A stretch of 44,175 nt of DNA, from the IMG/VR virus record IMGVR_UViG_3300031976_000853, positions 1 to 44,175 of that record, one strand, 5' to 3'. The notes beneath the pieces are model-generated. The model was given only the letters and a program-made list of their open reading frames with translations, did no database searches and was not told the DNA's origin. Both the position numbers and the translations under genes were made by a program. Shown piece after piece: positions 33,574 through 40,366 of this stretch (its first letter is position 1; every line of letters begins with the position of its first letter). Origin of the DNA: a virus.

Positions 33574-33974
33574 TCTCCCTCCGGTATGCTGTCCCGTGCG
33601 GATAGGACGGCTGCGCTCGAGGCGTGGGTGTCGGTGTGCGGGGCGGCTGAGCTGGACAAGACAGCATCGGCTTCATCCAAGCGTTTGCGATAAAGACCGC
33701 CGTCAAATGAAGGCTTGTTCCGCAACAGGAACCGGACTTCATGGGCGATATTGGAGAGGGCCTCACGCAGCCTCGCATTCTCCAGCGCCAGGTCGTGCGC
33801 GCGGGCGGCGTCCTCTGCCAGTGCGGTGATCTGAGCTTGCTGCGTCAGGACGTGGCGGGCGAGGGTGGGGGCCAGTGGGGTTAGGCTGTCGCTTGCATCC
33901 CAAGCCTCGAAGCCGTCTTCACCATCCAAGCGCGCCAGCAATTCGGGCAGCCCTGCGATCTGTTCCGGCGTCAT
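33570..33974 (-). CDS. Hypothetical coiled-coil protein, 134 aa
   Basis: Begins MTPEQIAGLPELLARLDGED. Helical central part (TQQAQITALAEDAARAHDLALENARLREAL) with coiled-coil character. The C-terminus is Ser/Ala-rich and probably disordered. ATGA junctions occur at both ends. The function is unknown; similar proteins are common in phage early regions. Confidence 0.6.
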   Translation of the reverse strand: MTPEQIAGLPELLARLDGEDGFEAWDASDSLTPLAPTLARHVLTQQAQITALAEDAARAHDLALENARLREALSNIAHEVRFLLRNKPSFDGGLYRKRLDEADAVLSSSAAPHTDTHASSAAVLSARDSIPEGE

Positions 33975-34174
33975 CGTGCGGCCTCCGAGATGGGACGCCA
34001 GTGGGTCGGCGTCTTGATCAGCTTCATGTCGCTGCGGATGAACCACGAGGCGGGCGAGAACTTGCCGCCATCTAGCGTTGCCGTGGTGTCATAGCCGGGG
34101 CAGTCTTCACGGCGGATTTCAAAGCGCGTTCCGTCGCGCGGGGCGTTCTCAAAATCGGTGCGCCATTCGGTCAT
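33971..34174 (-). CDS. Small protein, DUF551-like, 67 aa
   Basis: The pattern MTEWRTDFENAPRDGTRFEI, ending in THWRPISEA, is reminiscent of the short W-x-x-x-x-APRDG proteins (DUF551-like) widespread in phage early operons. The function is unknown. Coupled to neighbours by ATGA. Confidence 0.6.
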   Translation of the reverse strand: MTEWRTDFENAPRDGTRFEIRREDCPGYDTTATLDGGKFSPASWFIRSDMKLIKTPTHWRPISEAAR

Positions 34175-34359
34175 CGTGCGGCCTCCTTCATCATGCGGTC
34201 GAAATTTGCGAAGGTCGCGGCCATGCGTTGTTCAGCGCGGCCTTCCAATTCGGCAGGGATGTTTTCGATGAGGTTGGATACCTCGAACGACAGTAAGCCG
34301 TTGTCGCGTGCGTCCTCGATGATCTCGCAGATCGCCGTCAGGGTGGCGTTGTAGGTCAT
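34171..34359 (-). CDS. Hypothetical helical protein, 62 aa
   Basis: Begins MTYNATLTAICEIIEDARDN and is wholly helical (RMAATFANFDRMMKEAAR). ATG 34359 overlaps the upstream stop; a longer frame exists but lies inside the neighbour. No family was recognised. Confidence 0.55.
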   Translation of the reverse strand: MTYNATLTAICEIIEDARDNGLLSFEVSNLIENIPAELEGRAEQRMAATFANFDRMMKEAAR

Positions 34360-34685
34360 GCTGCACCGCCGATCTTGACGAACGTTTGCCACTTCCATTC
34401 CTCCGAACCGATAGCGAATGGATCCAGACCGGCTTGTCTCGCCAGAGCGCCAAGGTGCGGCTCCATATCAACGCCCTGATAGTGTTCTCGGCCCGCGATC
34501 TGATCATCTGCCTTGGCCGTCTGGACACGACCCGCGCCCTTCAGTTCTTCAAGGGCCGCGCGGGCGCGATCAGTGATACGCATCGTCGCGCCCTCTCCGC
34601 CAAAAGACAGCTTGGATCTGCTGCCGTTCAAATAGCTTATGCCGAACACGATGGCGTCGGTGCTGAGGTCTTTCTGGTCGGTCAT
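34356..34685 (-). CDS. Hypothetical phage protein, 109 aa
   Basis: Contains SYLNGSRSKLSFGGEGATMRI then ITDRARAALEELKGAG, a beta hairpin followed by helices. The stop and start overlap both neighbours by ATGA. No motif gives a function. Confidence 0.55.
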   Translation of the reverse strand: MTDQKDLSTDAIVFGISYLNGSRSKLSFGGEGATMRITDRARAALEELKGAGRVQTAKADDQIAGREHYQGVDMEPHLGALARQAGLDPFAIGSEEWKWQTFVKIGGAA

Positions 34686-34849
34686 GCTGCCCTCCTGGCG
34701 ATGCGGCTTTCGAGGCGGTCCAGCATGTCGGCTGCTGCCTGTTCGGCGCCGGCTGCGAGGGCGCGTTCAACGAGGTAGCGGGACACGCTGCCCGGCAAAG
34801 CTGCGAGGCGGGCGTCAACGGTCAGCGCGTGGGGGGTGCGGTCAAGCAT
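34682..34849 (-). CDS. Small helical protein, 55 aa
   Basis: Starts MLDRTPHALTVDARLAALPG and ends RLESRIARRAA; Ala-rich helices. GGAGG lies about 8 nt before ATG 34849. The TGA overlaps the next ATG (ATGA) and the 5' end overlaps the preceding gene by 8 nt. The regular coupling supports a real gene. The function is unknown. Confidence 0.6.
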   Translation of the reverse strand: MLDRTPHALTVDARLAALPGSVSRYLVERALAAGAEQAAADMLDRLESRIARRAA

Positions 34850-35366
34850 TGCGGGCCTCCACGCGGTAGGAGGACAGGTCGATCACGCCGTCGATGCGGT
34901 TGAAGGTGACGCGGACGGGGGTGGCATGACAGTAATCGTAACCAATCAGCCTTCCGGTTTTGGTCATCCAGAGGTCTTCCGACACCGTCTCGGCCTTGGG
35001 GGCGGGCTTGACGCGGTAGGTGCACGTCTTAGACCATGCACATTCCATCGCCGTCTCAAACCCGCGCGGTGTAAACACCTCATACGGCCCACCATGCGCC
35101 CGCAGTGCTTCCTGCGTGGCGGCGTCCAAGAGGCCGAACGGCGTGGTGATCGCGGTCAGGTCGGTCTGAGGGGTGGCGCGGCTGATGATGCGGAAGGTGT
35201 GAGGCGGATAATCGATAGGAACCCTGTCGCCAGTGTCATCAACAATGGTTGGGCCATCGCCAATTTTGTAAGTCTTTTCCGCAGAGAAAAACGTGCTACC
35301 TTTTTCAACAGCCGTCACCACGTCACCCGGCTGCACGTTCAGTTCTTTCAGCGTTCCCGTTTCCAT
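34842..35366 (-). CDS. Hypothetical phage protein, 174 aa
   Basis: Begins METGTLKELNVQPGDVVTAV with a small beta domain (GSTFFSAEKTYKIGDGPTIVDD), then ITTPFGLLDAATQEALRAHGGPYEVF and TYRVKPAPK, blocks that recur in early-region proteins of temperate phages. ATG 35366 with GGAG 8 nt upstream is preferred to GTG 35369. The function is unknown. Confidence 0.6.
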   Translation of the reverse strand: METGTLKELNVQPGDVVTAVEKGSTFFSAEKTYKIGDGPTIVDDTGDRVPIDYPPHTFRIISRATPQTDLTAITTPFGLLDAATQEALRAHGGPYEVFTPRGFETAMECAWSKTCTYRVKPAPKAETVSEDLWMTKTGRLIGYDYCHATPVRVTFNRIDGVIDLSSYRVEARNA

Positions 35367-35632
35367 CACATCGCTCCTTCAGCTGCGGCCACACACTCGG
35401 CGGCGTATCCGTGGCAGACGTCCGGCAAGCGGGCGTCGAACATGTCAGAGATGGCAGGGGCCGCGAGGAACAGCGTCAGCGCCGCAACACCAGCGGCCAG
35501 CAGCACCCACGCAAGGGCACCAGCGGCCAGACCGAACACCAAGCCGCGCGGGCCTTTCAGCTGCTCGTCGCGCATGTCAGCCTGCCAGCCGCGTTCCTCG
35601 TCAAAGTCGGGGCGGGGGTCATGCAGGGCCAT
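35366..35632 (-). CDS. Small membrane protein, 88 aa
   Basis: A soluble acidic N-terminus (MALHDPRPDFDEERGWQADM), one long hydrophobic segment (residues about 29-60, GLVFGLAAGALAWVLLAAGV...), then a short tail with two cysteines (VCHGYAAEC). TGATG junctions occur at both ends. Early expression and membrane location would suit an exclusion or host-takeover protein, but this is speculation. Confidence 0.6.
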   Translation of the reverse strand: MALHDPRPDFDEERGWQADMRDEQLKGPRGLVFGLAAGALAWVLLAAGVAALTLFLAAPAISDMFDARLPDVCHGYAAECVAAAEGAM

Positions 35633-35865
35633 CACTGGGCACCTCCACGAGCGGCGATCATGGCGTCGGCGATGCGGTAAACAAGCACCGCATCTGAAGC
35701 CAAATCTCGATCCGAGACCTGAGACAGTGCGCGCGGGTGGCCGCACATTCCCGCCAGAGCCTGACCGGCGAACCAGTCGCGCAGGGTCATGCCACCATCG
35801 TTGCAGGAATGGTCATTGCAGAGAGCGGGGAACGCTTTACCGCCAGTGTTGATGCGCGCGTCCAT
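35632..35865 (-). CDS. Hypothetical phage protein, 77 aa
   Basis: Contains GMTLRDWFAGQALAGM and ends with VYRIADAMIAARGG, a helix pair that is very common in short early-operon proteins of proteobacterial phages. The function is unknown. Coupled to both neighbours. Confidence 0.65.
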   Translation of the reverse strand: MDARINTGGKAFPALCNDHSCNDGGMTLRDWFAGQALAGMCGHPRALSQVSDRDLASDAVLVYRIADAMIAARGGAQ

Positions 35866-36044
35866 CAGCGGCCACCCTTCGGCGAAAACGCACCGGTCTC
35901 GATGGCGGCGGTCAGCGGATCGACCACGGCATATTCGCTGCGGTCCAGATCGATGATGCGCGGATCAACGATGATCCAAGGCGGCGTCACCAGGCTGACC
36001 GGCTGGCGGCTCTCGTAGAAGGCAATGTCGGCGTGGATGTTCAT
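35865..36044 (-). CDS. First gene of the leftward early operon, 59 aa
   Basis: Begins MNIHADIAFYESRQPVSLVT and has strands WIIVDPRIIDLD. ATG 36044 is about 75 nt from the predicted leftward promoter. The frame extends upstream through the operator region, which cannot be coding. No family was recognised. Its promoter-proximal place is that of an antiterminator in lambda, but no Arg-rich motif is visible. Confidence 0.6.
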   Translation of the reverse strand: MNIHADIAFYESRQPVSLVTPPWIIVDPRIIDLDRSEYAVVDPLTAAIETGAFSPKGGR

Positions 36045-36126
36045 CTCGTCGTCTCCCAATCGGCAGCGGCTTCGACTCGCTGCGGTGATCCAGAGGCTCA
36101 TGTGTCGCTCTGGGTATGATTGAGAG

Positions 36127-36154
36127 ATTATGCCAAGATATTTGTCATGGCAAG
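36127..36154 (-). promoter_or_regulatory. Leftward early promoter (PL-like)
   Basis: On the - strand, TTGCCA (36153-36148) and CATAAT (36132-36127) are separated by 15 nt (16 if the -35 is read as CTTGCC). The operator 36133-36145 fills the spacer, so a bound repressor would block the promoter. It drives the 28.4-36.0 kb operon. Confidence 0.6.
36133..36145. promoter_or_regulatory. Operator OL1-like
   Basis: CCAAGATATTTGT, a 13-bp partial palindrome of the CCAA-N5-TTTG form shared by five sites around the repressor gene. It lies between the -35 and -10 of the leftward promoter. Confidence 0.65.
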
Positions 36155-36163
36155 AACTATTTG

Positions 36164-36176
36164 CCAAATAATTTGG
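36164..36176. promoter_or_regulatory. Operator OL2-like
   Basis: CCAAATAATTTGG is a perfect 13-bp palindrome, 31 nt (about three turns) from the first site, just upstream of the leftward promoter. It is the best-formed copy of the set. Confidence 0.7.
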
Positions 36177-36271
36177 ATTAAGGATTTGGCGCTTGACGCA
36201 TGACCAGCACGTCATGCAACTTTCACAGACGAAGCGTTATTTGTGAGTGCATATGGACTGGATAGACGAAT

Positions 36272-36299
36272 TGAAAAAGGCCGCCCATGAGAGCGGCCT
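36272..36299 (-). terminator. Terminator of the repressor transcript
   Basis: On the - strand a 7-bp stem AGGCCGC/GCGGCCT (36299-36293 with 36284-36278) with an 8-nt loop is followed directly by TTTTTCAATT. It lies 28 nt after the repressor stop and would keep repressor transcription from entering the leftward operon. Confidence 0.75.
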
Positions 36300-36326
36300 A
36301 AGCATCGACTTCTTGGATTGGATTAC

Positions 36327-36593
36327 TCAGGACTTGTCGCGCCAGGCGGCCCGGAGTGTCATTGGCAGAGCTTCGTCTATGCCTTCGTATAAGAAGTCTA
36401 GCGATAGCCCGTATGTTTTGCGGATCGCCCGCGCACCGTCTATGGATAGTCGGTAGTCGCCACTCTCCCAATTTGAAAGCTGGGAGCGTTTCAGCCCAGC
36501 TTTTGCTGCATAATCCCGCTGGTCCATGCCTTCCAGGGCACGGTGCCAGCGGAGCCGTTCTGCGATGTCGCCAAAGGGTTTGTCTGTTTCCAT
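36327..36593 (-). CDS. Short Xre-type (CI-like) repressor
   Basis: An 88-aa protein made almost only of an HTH_3 domain: RLRWHRALEGMDQRDYAAKAGLKRSQLSNWESG, then YGLSLDFLYEG. There is no LexA/CI-type peptidase domain, so RecA-stimulated self-cleavage is not expected. It is transcribed away from the Cro-like gene and flanked by operators, as lambda cI is. Starts at 36593 or 36602 are both possible; neither has a good ribosome binding site, so a leaderless message may be used. Confidence 0.82.
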   Translation of the reverse strand: METDKPFGDIAERLRWHRALEGMDQRDYAAKAGLKRSQLSNWESGDYRLSIDGARAIRKTYGLSLDFLYEGIDEALPMTLRAAWRDKS

Positions 36594-36611
36594 GACCGGC
36601 ATGGTTGCAAA

Positions 36612-36624
36612 CCAAGAATTTTGA
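36612..36624. promoter_or_regulatory. Operator OR3-like
   Basis: CCAAGAATTTTGA, CCAA-N5-TTTG form, 10-19 nt before the repressor start, well placed for repressor self-control. Confidence 0.55.
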
Positions 36625-36631
36625 CGCAATC

Positions 36632-36644
36632 CGCAAACGTTTGG
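36632..36644. promoter_or_regulatory. Operator OR2-like
   Basis: CGCAAACGTTTGG, nearly palindromic around AAACGTTT. Twenty nt from OR3-like and 24 nt from OR1-like, giving a regular three-site array. Confidence 0.55.
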
Positions 36645-36645
36645 C

Positions 36646-36674
36646 TTGCCTTGTGCCAAGGAATTTGGCATGGT
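36646..36674 (+). promoter_or_regulatory. Rightward early promoter (PR-like)
   Basis: TTGCCT (36646-36651) and CATGGT (36669-36674) are separated by 17 nt and enclose operator 36656-36668, mirroring the leftward promoter. Transcription would start at about 36681, the A of the Cro-like ATG, implying a leaderless mRNA. The -10 is weak. Confidence 0.45.
36656..36668. promoter_or_regulatory. Operator OR1-like
   Basis: CCAAGGAATTTGG, extended to TGCCAA-N5-TTGGCA with perfect 6-bp arms. It lies in the spacer of the rightward promoter. Confidence 0.7.
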
Positions 36675-36680
36675 GGCGAT

Positions 36681-36965
36681 ATGCAACAGACAGCCTCCTT
36701 CATCATTGACGCATTGGGAGAGGAAACTCTCACCCGCGAGCTGGGTATCACCGAACGATCCCTGCGACATGCCAAATCCGCTGGCCAGTTTTCTGGCCTT
36801 TGGTTCGATGAGATCGAAGAACTATGCAAGCAACATGGGGTCTTCTGTTCTCGGTCGGCTTTCTACTGGAAGCGTCCCGACAAAAATGTTGGCGTCATGT
36901 CGGAATTTCAAGACGCCCCCGCACGAAAGGCTGACGTTAAGGTTAACCGGGCAGGTGCAAATTGA
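36681..36965 (+). CDS. Cro/CII-like HTH regulator
   Basis: A 94-aa protein starting MQQTASFIIDALGEETLTRE. An HTH is suggested by TLTRELGITERSLRHAKSAG, then SGLWFDEIEELCKQHG, and a basic tail. It is divergent from the repressor, with three operators in between, and is the first gene of the rightward operon, as cro is in lambda. No clear ribosome binding site is visible. CII-like activation is the alternative. Confidence 0.68.
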   Translation: MQQTASFIIDALGEETLTRELGITERSLRHAKSAGQFSGLWFDEIEELCKQHGVFCSRSAFYWKRPDKNVGVMSEFQDAPARKADVKVNRAGAN

Positions 36966-36966
36966 C

Positions 36967-37236
36967 ATGCCTGAACCCGGATCGCGCCCAATTGCAGTGC
37001 CTCGATGCGGTCGCTGTAAGCATCCCGTCGCCCCTCACGGCTTCGGCCCCGGAGACGGCCAAGAAGGCGACACCATCCACGCCTGCGACCAGCACCGCGC
37101 CGACGCAGAACGCTGGCACGCTGAACGCTATGGTCGCCAGCCGCTGCAATCGCCTCGACCACAGCAACAACGAACAACGCAAGCGCTACCTGGACGTCCA
37201 TCGGACCCTGGCAACGGCGATCTGTTCGGGGGCTGA
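36967..37236 (+). CDS. Hypothetical protein with possible zinc knuckle, 89 aa
   Basis: Contains CGRCKHPVAPHGFG and HACDQHRADAERWHAERYG, offering Cys and His ligands for a metal. The C-terminus is Gln/Pro-rich and probably disordered. CAGGTG precedes the ATG. No family was recognised. Confidence 0.55.
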   Translation: MPEPGSRPIAVPRCGRCKHPVAPHGFGPGDGQEGDTIHACDQHRADAERWHAERYGRQPLQSPRPQQQRTTQALPGRPSDPGNGDLFGG

Positions 37237-37239
37237 CCA

Positions 37240-37587
37240 ATGAGCCGCCGCTACGCAGCCAAGGTTGACCGCAACCAATCCGAGATCGTCGGTGCGCTTC
37301 GTGCCGTCGGCGCGTCTGTCCAACCGCTTCACAGCGTCGGTGACGGATGCCCGGATCTGCTGGTCGGATGGAAGGGTCAGAACCTGCTGATCGAGGTGAA
37401 GGACCACCTGGCGTCCGTATCCGACCAGAAGCTGAACCCCCGGCAAGTCAGATGGCACGGCGACTGGCGCGGTCAATGCGCGAAGGCAACCACCATTGAC
37501 GAAGCCCTGCGCCTCTTGGGCGTCGGCACCTATGGCGATCTGCACCGCAAGATCGTCGGACCAATCACCGACGCGGAGATCGAATAA
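37240..37587 (+). CDS. PD-(D/E)XK nuclease-like protein
   Basis: A 115-aa protein with the nuclease core E15, then GDGCPDLLVG (D39) and LLIEVKD (E52, K54), the spacing of VRR-NUC/Holliday-junction-resolvase-like folds. It may process branched DNA during replication or recombination. It lies 3 nt after the previous gene, and the stop overlaps the next start. Confidence 0.75.
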   Translation: MSRRYAAKVDRNQSEIVGALRAVGASVQPLHSVGDGCPDLLVGWKGQNLLIEVKDHLASVSDQKLNPRQVRWHGDWRGQCAKATTIDEALRLLGVGTYGDLHRKIVGPITDAEIE

Positions 37588-37826
37588 TGCTGCACTGGAT
37601 GGACGAAACCCGCTGGCAGCCTCTGGGCGAAATCGTCCGTCGCCTGAAGCGTCGTGTGGAAGCGGCCATAGAGGCCGGTGACAGCTTCGAGGGCGCATTG
37701 GCCCATGACGAACTAACCGCCGCTGAGCATCGCCTGAGAATGGCGGAGCGCAGCAAAGAGAAAGCCCGACAGCGCGGGAACGCTTCGGGCCATGACCGCC
37801 AGGACAGGGAGTTTGGCGATGACTGA
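37587..37826 (+). CDS. Hypothetical helical protein, 79 aa
   Basis: Charged helical protein (MLHWMDETRWQPLGEIVRRL, EHRLRMAERSKEKARQRG). Coupled upstream; overlaps the initiator start by 8 nt. No family was recognised. Confidence 0.55.
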   Translation: MLHWMDETRWQPLGEIVRRLKRRVEAAIEAGDSFEGALAHDELTAAEHRLRMAERSKEKARQRGNASGHDRQDREFGDD

Positions 37827-38601
37827 GAATATGAAGTCGGGATGGTTCGCCGTCAAGAGGGGGATGCTAGATCACCCCATTTTTCACAAGCGGCATGATC
37901 GCGTCTACGTCTGGATGTGGATGCTGGAAAAAGCTGCCTATCAGGCTACGCGCCAGGATGCTGGGGGGCGACCAGTCACCGTTCAGCGCGGTCAACTCCT
38001 AACATCCTTCAGGCAAATTGAAGCGGCAACCGGCGTGTCGATCAAGGTCATTCGCGGCCTAATTGAAGGGCTTAAGTCCGAGCGTGCCATCGACACAGAT
38101 ACGGGCACAGGCAGAATGTTGGTAACTATCTGTAATTACGACAAGTATCAGGCCGCTGGAGAATCAAAGGGCACAGCCAAAGGCACACAAAGGGCACAGC
38201 AAGGGCACACAAAAGAAACAAGGGAACAAATAAACAATACCCCCATAGCCCCCAAGGGGGCGGATGAGTTTCAGGAATTCTGGGAAGCCTACCCTCACCG
38301 CCACGGTGCCAAGAAGAACCGCAAAGGCGCTGAGGCCAAGTATCTCTCGGCGGTCAAGAAGGGCGCATCCCACAGCGATATCATGGAAGGCGTTAGGGCG
38401 ATGGTCCGCTTCCCCGATGTTCAGCGTGGTTTTGCCCGTGATCCGTCAGCTTGGCTTCATCAGCAAGGATGGACGGACGTTCCCCCGACTAGCCTGTCGG
38501 TGATCAATGGCGGTGCAGGAAGCGGCAGACCGAACGTAAAGCCGCGCGCCCCAGGTATCAGCCCTGAGTTTGAGATGGTCCTTCGTGGATACGGGATGTG
38601 A
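37819..38601 (+). CDS. Replication initiator (O-like)
   Basis: A 260-aa protein. The N-terminal winged-helix domain (WFAVKRGMLDHPIFHKRHD..., VQRGQLLTSFRQIEAATGVS, LVTICNYDKYQ) is the type found in phage replication proteins. A low-complexity linker (about residues 115-143) is encoded by short DNA repeats, and a C-terminal domain follows (EFWEAYPHRHGAKKNRKGAE..., DPSAWLHQQGW), typical of helicase-loading regions. AGGGAG lies 7 nt before ATG 37819. The domain plan equals lambda O with its internal origin. Confidence 0.82.
   Translation: MTENMKSGWFAVKRGMLDHPIFHKRHDRVYVWMWMLEKAAYQATRQDAGGRPVTVQRGQLLTSFRQIEAATGVSIKVIRGLIEGLKSERAIDTDTGTGRMLVTICNYDKYQAAGESKGTAKGTQRAQQGHTKETREQINNTPIAPKGADEFQEFWEAYPHRHGAKKNRKGAEAKYLSAVKKGASHSDIMEGVRAMVRFPDVQRGFARDPSAWLHQQGWTDVPPTSLSVINGGAGSGRPNVKPRAPGISPEFEMVLRGYGM
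38166..38250 (+). other. Probable phage replication origin with four iterons
   Basis: GGCACA occurs at 38170, 38182, 38193 and 38204, each within an AA(A)GG(G)CACA unit, spaced 12, 11 and 11 nt, about one helical turn. Immediately downstream (38208-38250) the strand is A-rich and AT-rich (AAAAGAAACA, AACAAATAAACAATA), as expected for an unwinding element. Location inside the initiator gene copies the lambda arrangement. Confidence 0.7.
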
Positions 38602-38603
38602 CC

Positions 38604-38942
38604 ATGAGCGACATCCTCGACATCTGGCAGGAACGCGCTGCCATCATGGAGTTCGACGGCGGCATGAACCGCTTCGAAGCCGAAACCCGTGCCGCCGAAT
38701 GCTACGGCGTCACCCGATACGCGATGATCAAGGAGCTGCGCGATGCGGACGGACGCGGACTTGCTGGCGGAAATGGGCATCAGCCCCAAGCGGTGGACCG
38801 GGAACGAGATGCGAACCACCTGCCCGGAATGCAGCGCCAGCCGAAAGAAGAAAACGGATCCGTGTCTGAGCGTCAGCAGGAAGCCGGACGGGATCGTGGC
38901 ATTTTGCTGGCACTGCGAGTGGACGGCGGGGAGGCGGTATGA
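38604..38942 (+). CDS. Hypothetical small protein, at least its first 50 aa
   Basis: The first 50 residues (MSDILDIWQERAAIMEFDGG, then RFEAETRAAECYGVTRYAMI) look like a common short phage protein. The frame stays open to TGA 38942, but from 38743 it overlaps the zinc-finger gene in another frame, and the residues there look like out-of-frame translation. Either the genes truly overlap by 200 nt or the stop has been lost. Confidence 0.55.
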   Translation: MSDILDIWQERAAIMEFDGGMNRFEAETRAAECYGVTRYAMIKELRDADGRGLAGGNGHQPQAVDRERDANHLPGMQRQPKEENGSVSERQQEAGRDRGILLALRVDGGEAV

Positions 38943-39204
38943 TGACCGGCGATCCGATCAAGTGGCTGGAGACAGACCGGGGCCTAGACGGTGCCTTGCT
39001 GGCGGCTATGGGGATCCAGCGCGACCCCAAGGACAGGCTCGGACCGAACACCCTAGCCTTTCCATACGTCAAGAGCGGCAAGACCTACGCGGCCAAGATG
39101 CGGACCGTGGACAAGCGGTTCACCAGCACGCAAGGGGTCAGTCGCGGCCTCTACAACATCGACGCGCTTACCAAGGATTTGGACCGTCCGGTCGTCATCA
39201 CTGA
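38743..39204 (+). CDS. Primase zinc-binding domain protein
   Basis: The first 65 residues contain CPECSASRKKKTDPCLSVS and FCWHCEWTAG, a CxxC...CxxC zinc finger as in the T7 gp4 primase. AAGGAG lies 7 nt before ATG 38743, so it starts independently. From 38939 the frame runs antiparallel in style to the helicase gene and looks non-coding. The natural end is therefore unclear; a +1 shift near 38930 would join it to the TOPRIM/helicase as in T7 gp4A. Confidence 0.62.
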   Translation: MRTDADLLAEMGISPKRWTGNEMRTTCPECSASRKKKTDPCLSVSRKPDGIVAFCWHCEWTAGRRYDDRRSDQVAGDRPGPRRCLAGGYGDPARPQGQARTEHPSLSIRQERQDLRGQDADRGQAVHQHARGQSRPLQHRRAYQGFGPSGRHH

Positions 39205-40366
39205 GGGCGAGATTGATTGCCTTTCGGTGATCCAGGCGGGCTTCCTTCGGGCGGTATCCATCCCTGACGGCTGGACCGCGCAAGGCAACAAGACGCAAGC
39301 CCTGATCGACGCTGAAACCGAGCTGCGCCGGTCGCCCTATGTGATCGTGGCCGGTGATGCGGACGAAGCCGGGGAAAGTCTGCCCCGCGCGGTCGCTAAT
39401 CTGCTGCGCGGCCATGATGTGCGGTTCGTGACGTGGCCCGAAGGATGCAAGGACGCCAATGACGTTCTGGTCGCCTTCGGTGAAGGCAAGCTGAGCGATT
39501 GCCTGCAAGCGGCGCAACGGCTGGATCCGCCCGGTGGCTTCATCACCTCCTTGATCGACCTGCCCCCCATGTCGCGCCGTCGCGTCCTTCGGACTGGCAT
39601 TGAATGGCTGGACGGTCGGGTAGCGTTTGAGCTTGGGGCAATGTCTGTCGGCACCGGCACCCCCGGCGCGGGCAAGTCCACCATGACCACGTTCATCGCC
39701 CATCACGTCGCCAAGCATGAGCGGATCCGCGTCGGGATGATGAGCTTCGAGACGCACCCTCACCGCACCCGCGATCATCTGTGCCGCCTGTCCATCGGCA
39801 AGCCGTTCGATGAGATCGACAGCGTGCAGGCCGCGCGGTTCTTCGATGAGACGGGCGATCTGTTCCGCATCGTGCATCGGACCTTCGATGACGTGGCGGG
39901 CCATAACCTCGGCTGGCTGGAAAGCATGATCTACACCTTGGCCGTCCGTGACGAATGCAAGTGGATCATCATCGACCCTTGGAACGAGCTGGAACACATG
40001 CCGGACAAGGGCGAGAGCCTGACCAACTACATCAACTTCGCTTTGCAGCGGATCCGGCAGCTTGCCGAGTCGCTGGAGGTTCACATCACAGTCATCGCGC
40101 ATCCCAAGAAGATGGACTTCAGCCGCGATAACCGTCCGCCCTTTGGTTACGACATCGCAGACAGCGCGTCGTTCGCCAACAAGCCTTCGCTCGGATTTTC
40201 GGTCCACCAGAACGTGACCGAGGAAGGCATCGCCTACAGCCAGTTGTTCACGTGGAAGGTCCGCGACACCCAGCTTTACGGGATCGAGAAGGGCTTCACC
40301 GACTGCCGGTTCGACAAATTCACCATGAGCTATTCCCGCCTAGACCCAATGGAGGCCCGCGCATGA
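38939..40366 (+). CDS. TOPRIM primase/replicative helicase
   Basis: A 475-aa protein of the T7 gp4/Twinkle type. TOPRIM residues lie in VVITEGEIDCLSV (about 83-95) and VIVAGDADEAGE (about 135-146). The RecA/DnaB-like helicase follows: Walker A GTPGAGKST (about 240), MMSFETHPHRTRD, Walker B WIIIDPWNEL (about 341) and TVIAHPKK (about 385). GGGGAGG gives best spacing to the second of the two adjacent ATG codons. The zinc domain is encoded separately upstream. It unwinds DNA at the fork and makes primers. Confidence 0.9.
   Translation: MMTGDPIKWLETDRGLDGALLAAMGIQRDPKDRLGPNTLAFPYVKSGKTYAAKMRTVDKRFTSTQGVSRGLYNIDALTKDLDRPVVITEGEIDCLSVIQAGFLRAVSIPDGWTAQGNKTQALIDAETELRRSPYVIVAGDADEAGESLPRAVANLLRGHDVRFVTWPEGCKDANDVLVAFGEGKLSDCLQAAQRLDPPGGFITSLIDLPPMSRRRVLRTGIEWLDGRVAFELGAMSVGTGTPGAGKSTMTTFIAHHVAKHERIRVGMMSFETHPHRTRDHLCRLSIGKPFDEIDSVQAARFFDETGDLFRIVHRTFDDVAGHNLGWLESMIYTLAVRDECKWIIIDPWNELEHMPDKGESLTNYINFALQRIRQLAESLEVHITVIAHPKKMDFSRDNRPPFGYDIADSASFANKPSLGFSVHQNVTEEGIAYSQLFTWKVRDTQLYGIEKGFTDCRFDKFTMSYSRLDPMEARA

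Noticed and set aside
36193-36198. TTGACG as a rightward -35 element near the left operators
   Set aside because: No -10 match at proper distance and no rightward gene downstream.
36247-36456. 69-codon + strand frame starting MHMDWIDELKKAAH
   Set aside because: Antisense to the repressor and spans the repressor terminator hairpin; most likely chance, though the first residues look protein-like.
39053-40207. 384-codon frame antisense to the helicase
   Set aside because: The sense strand carries TOPRIM and Walker motifs; the antisense product has none.
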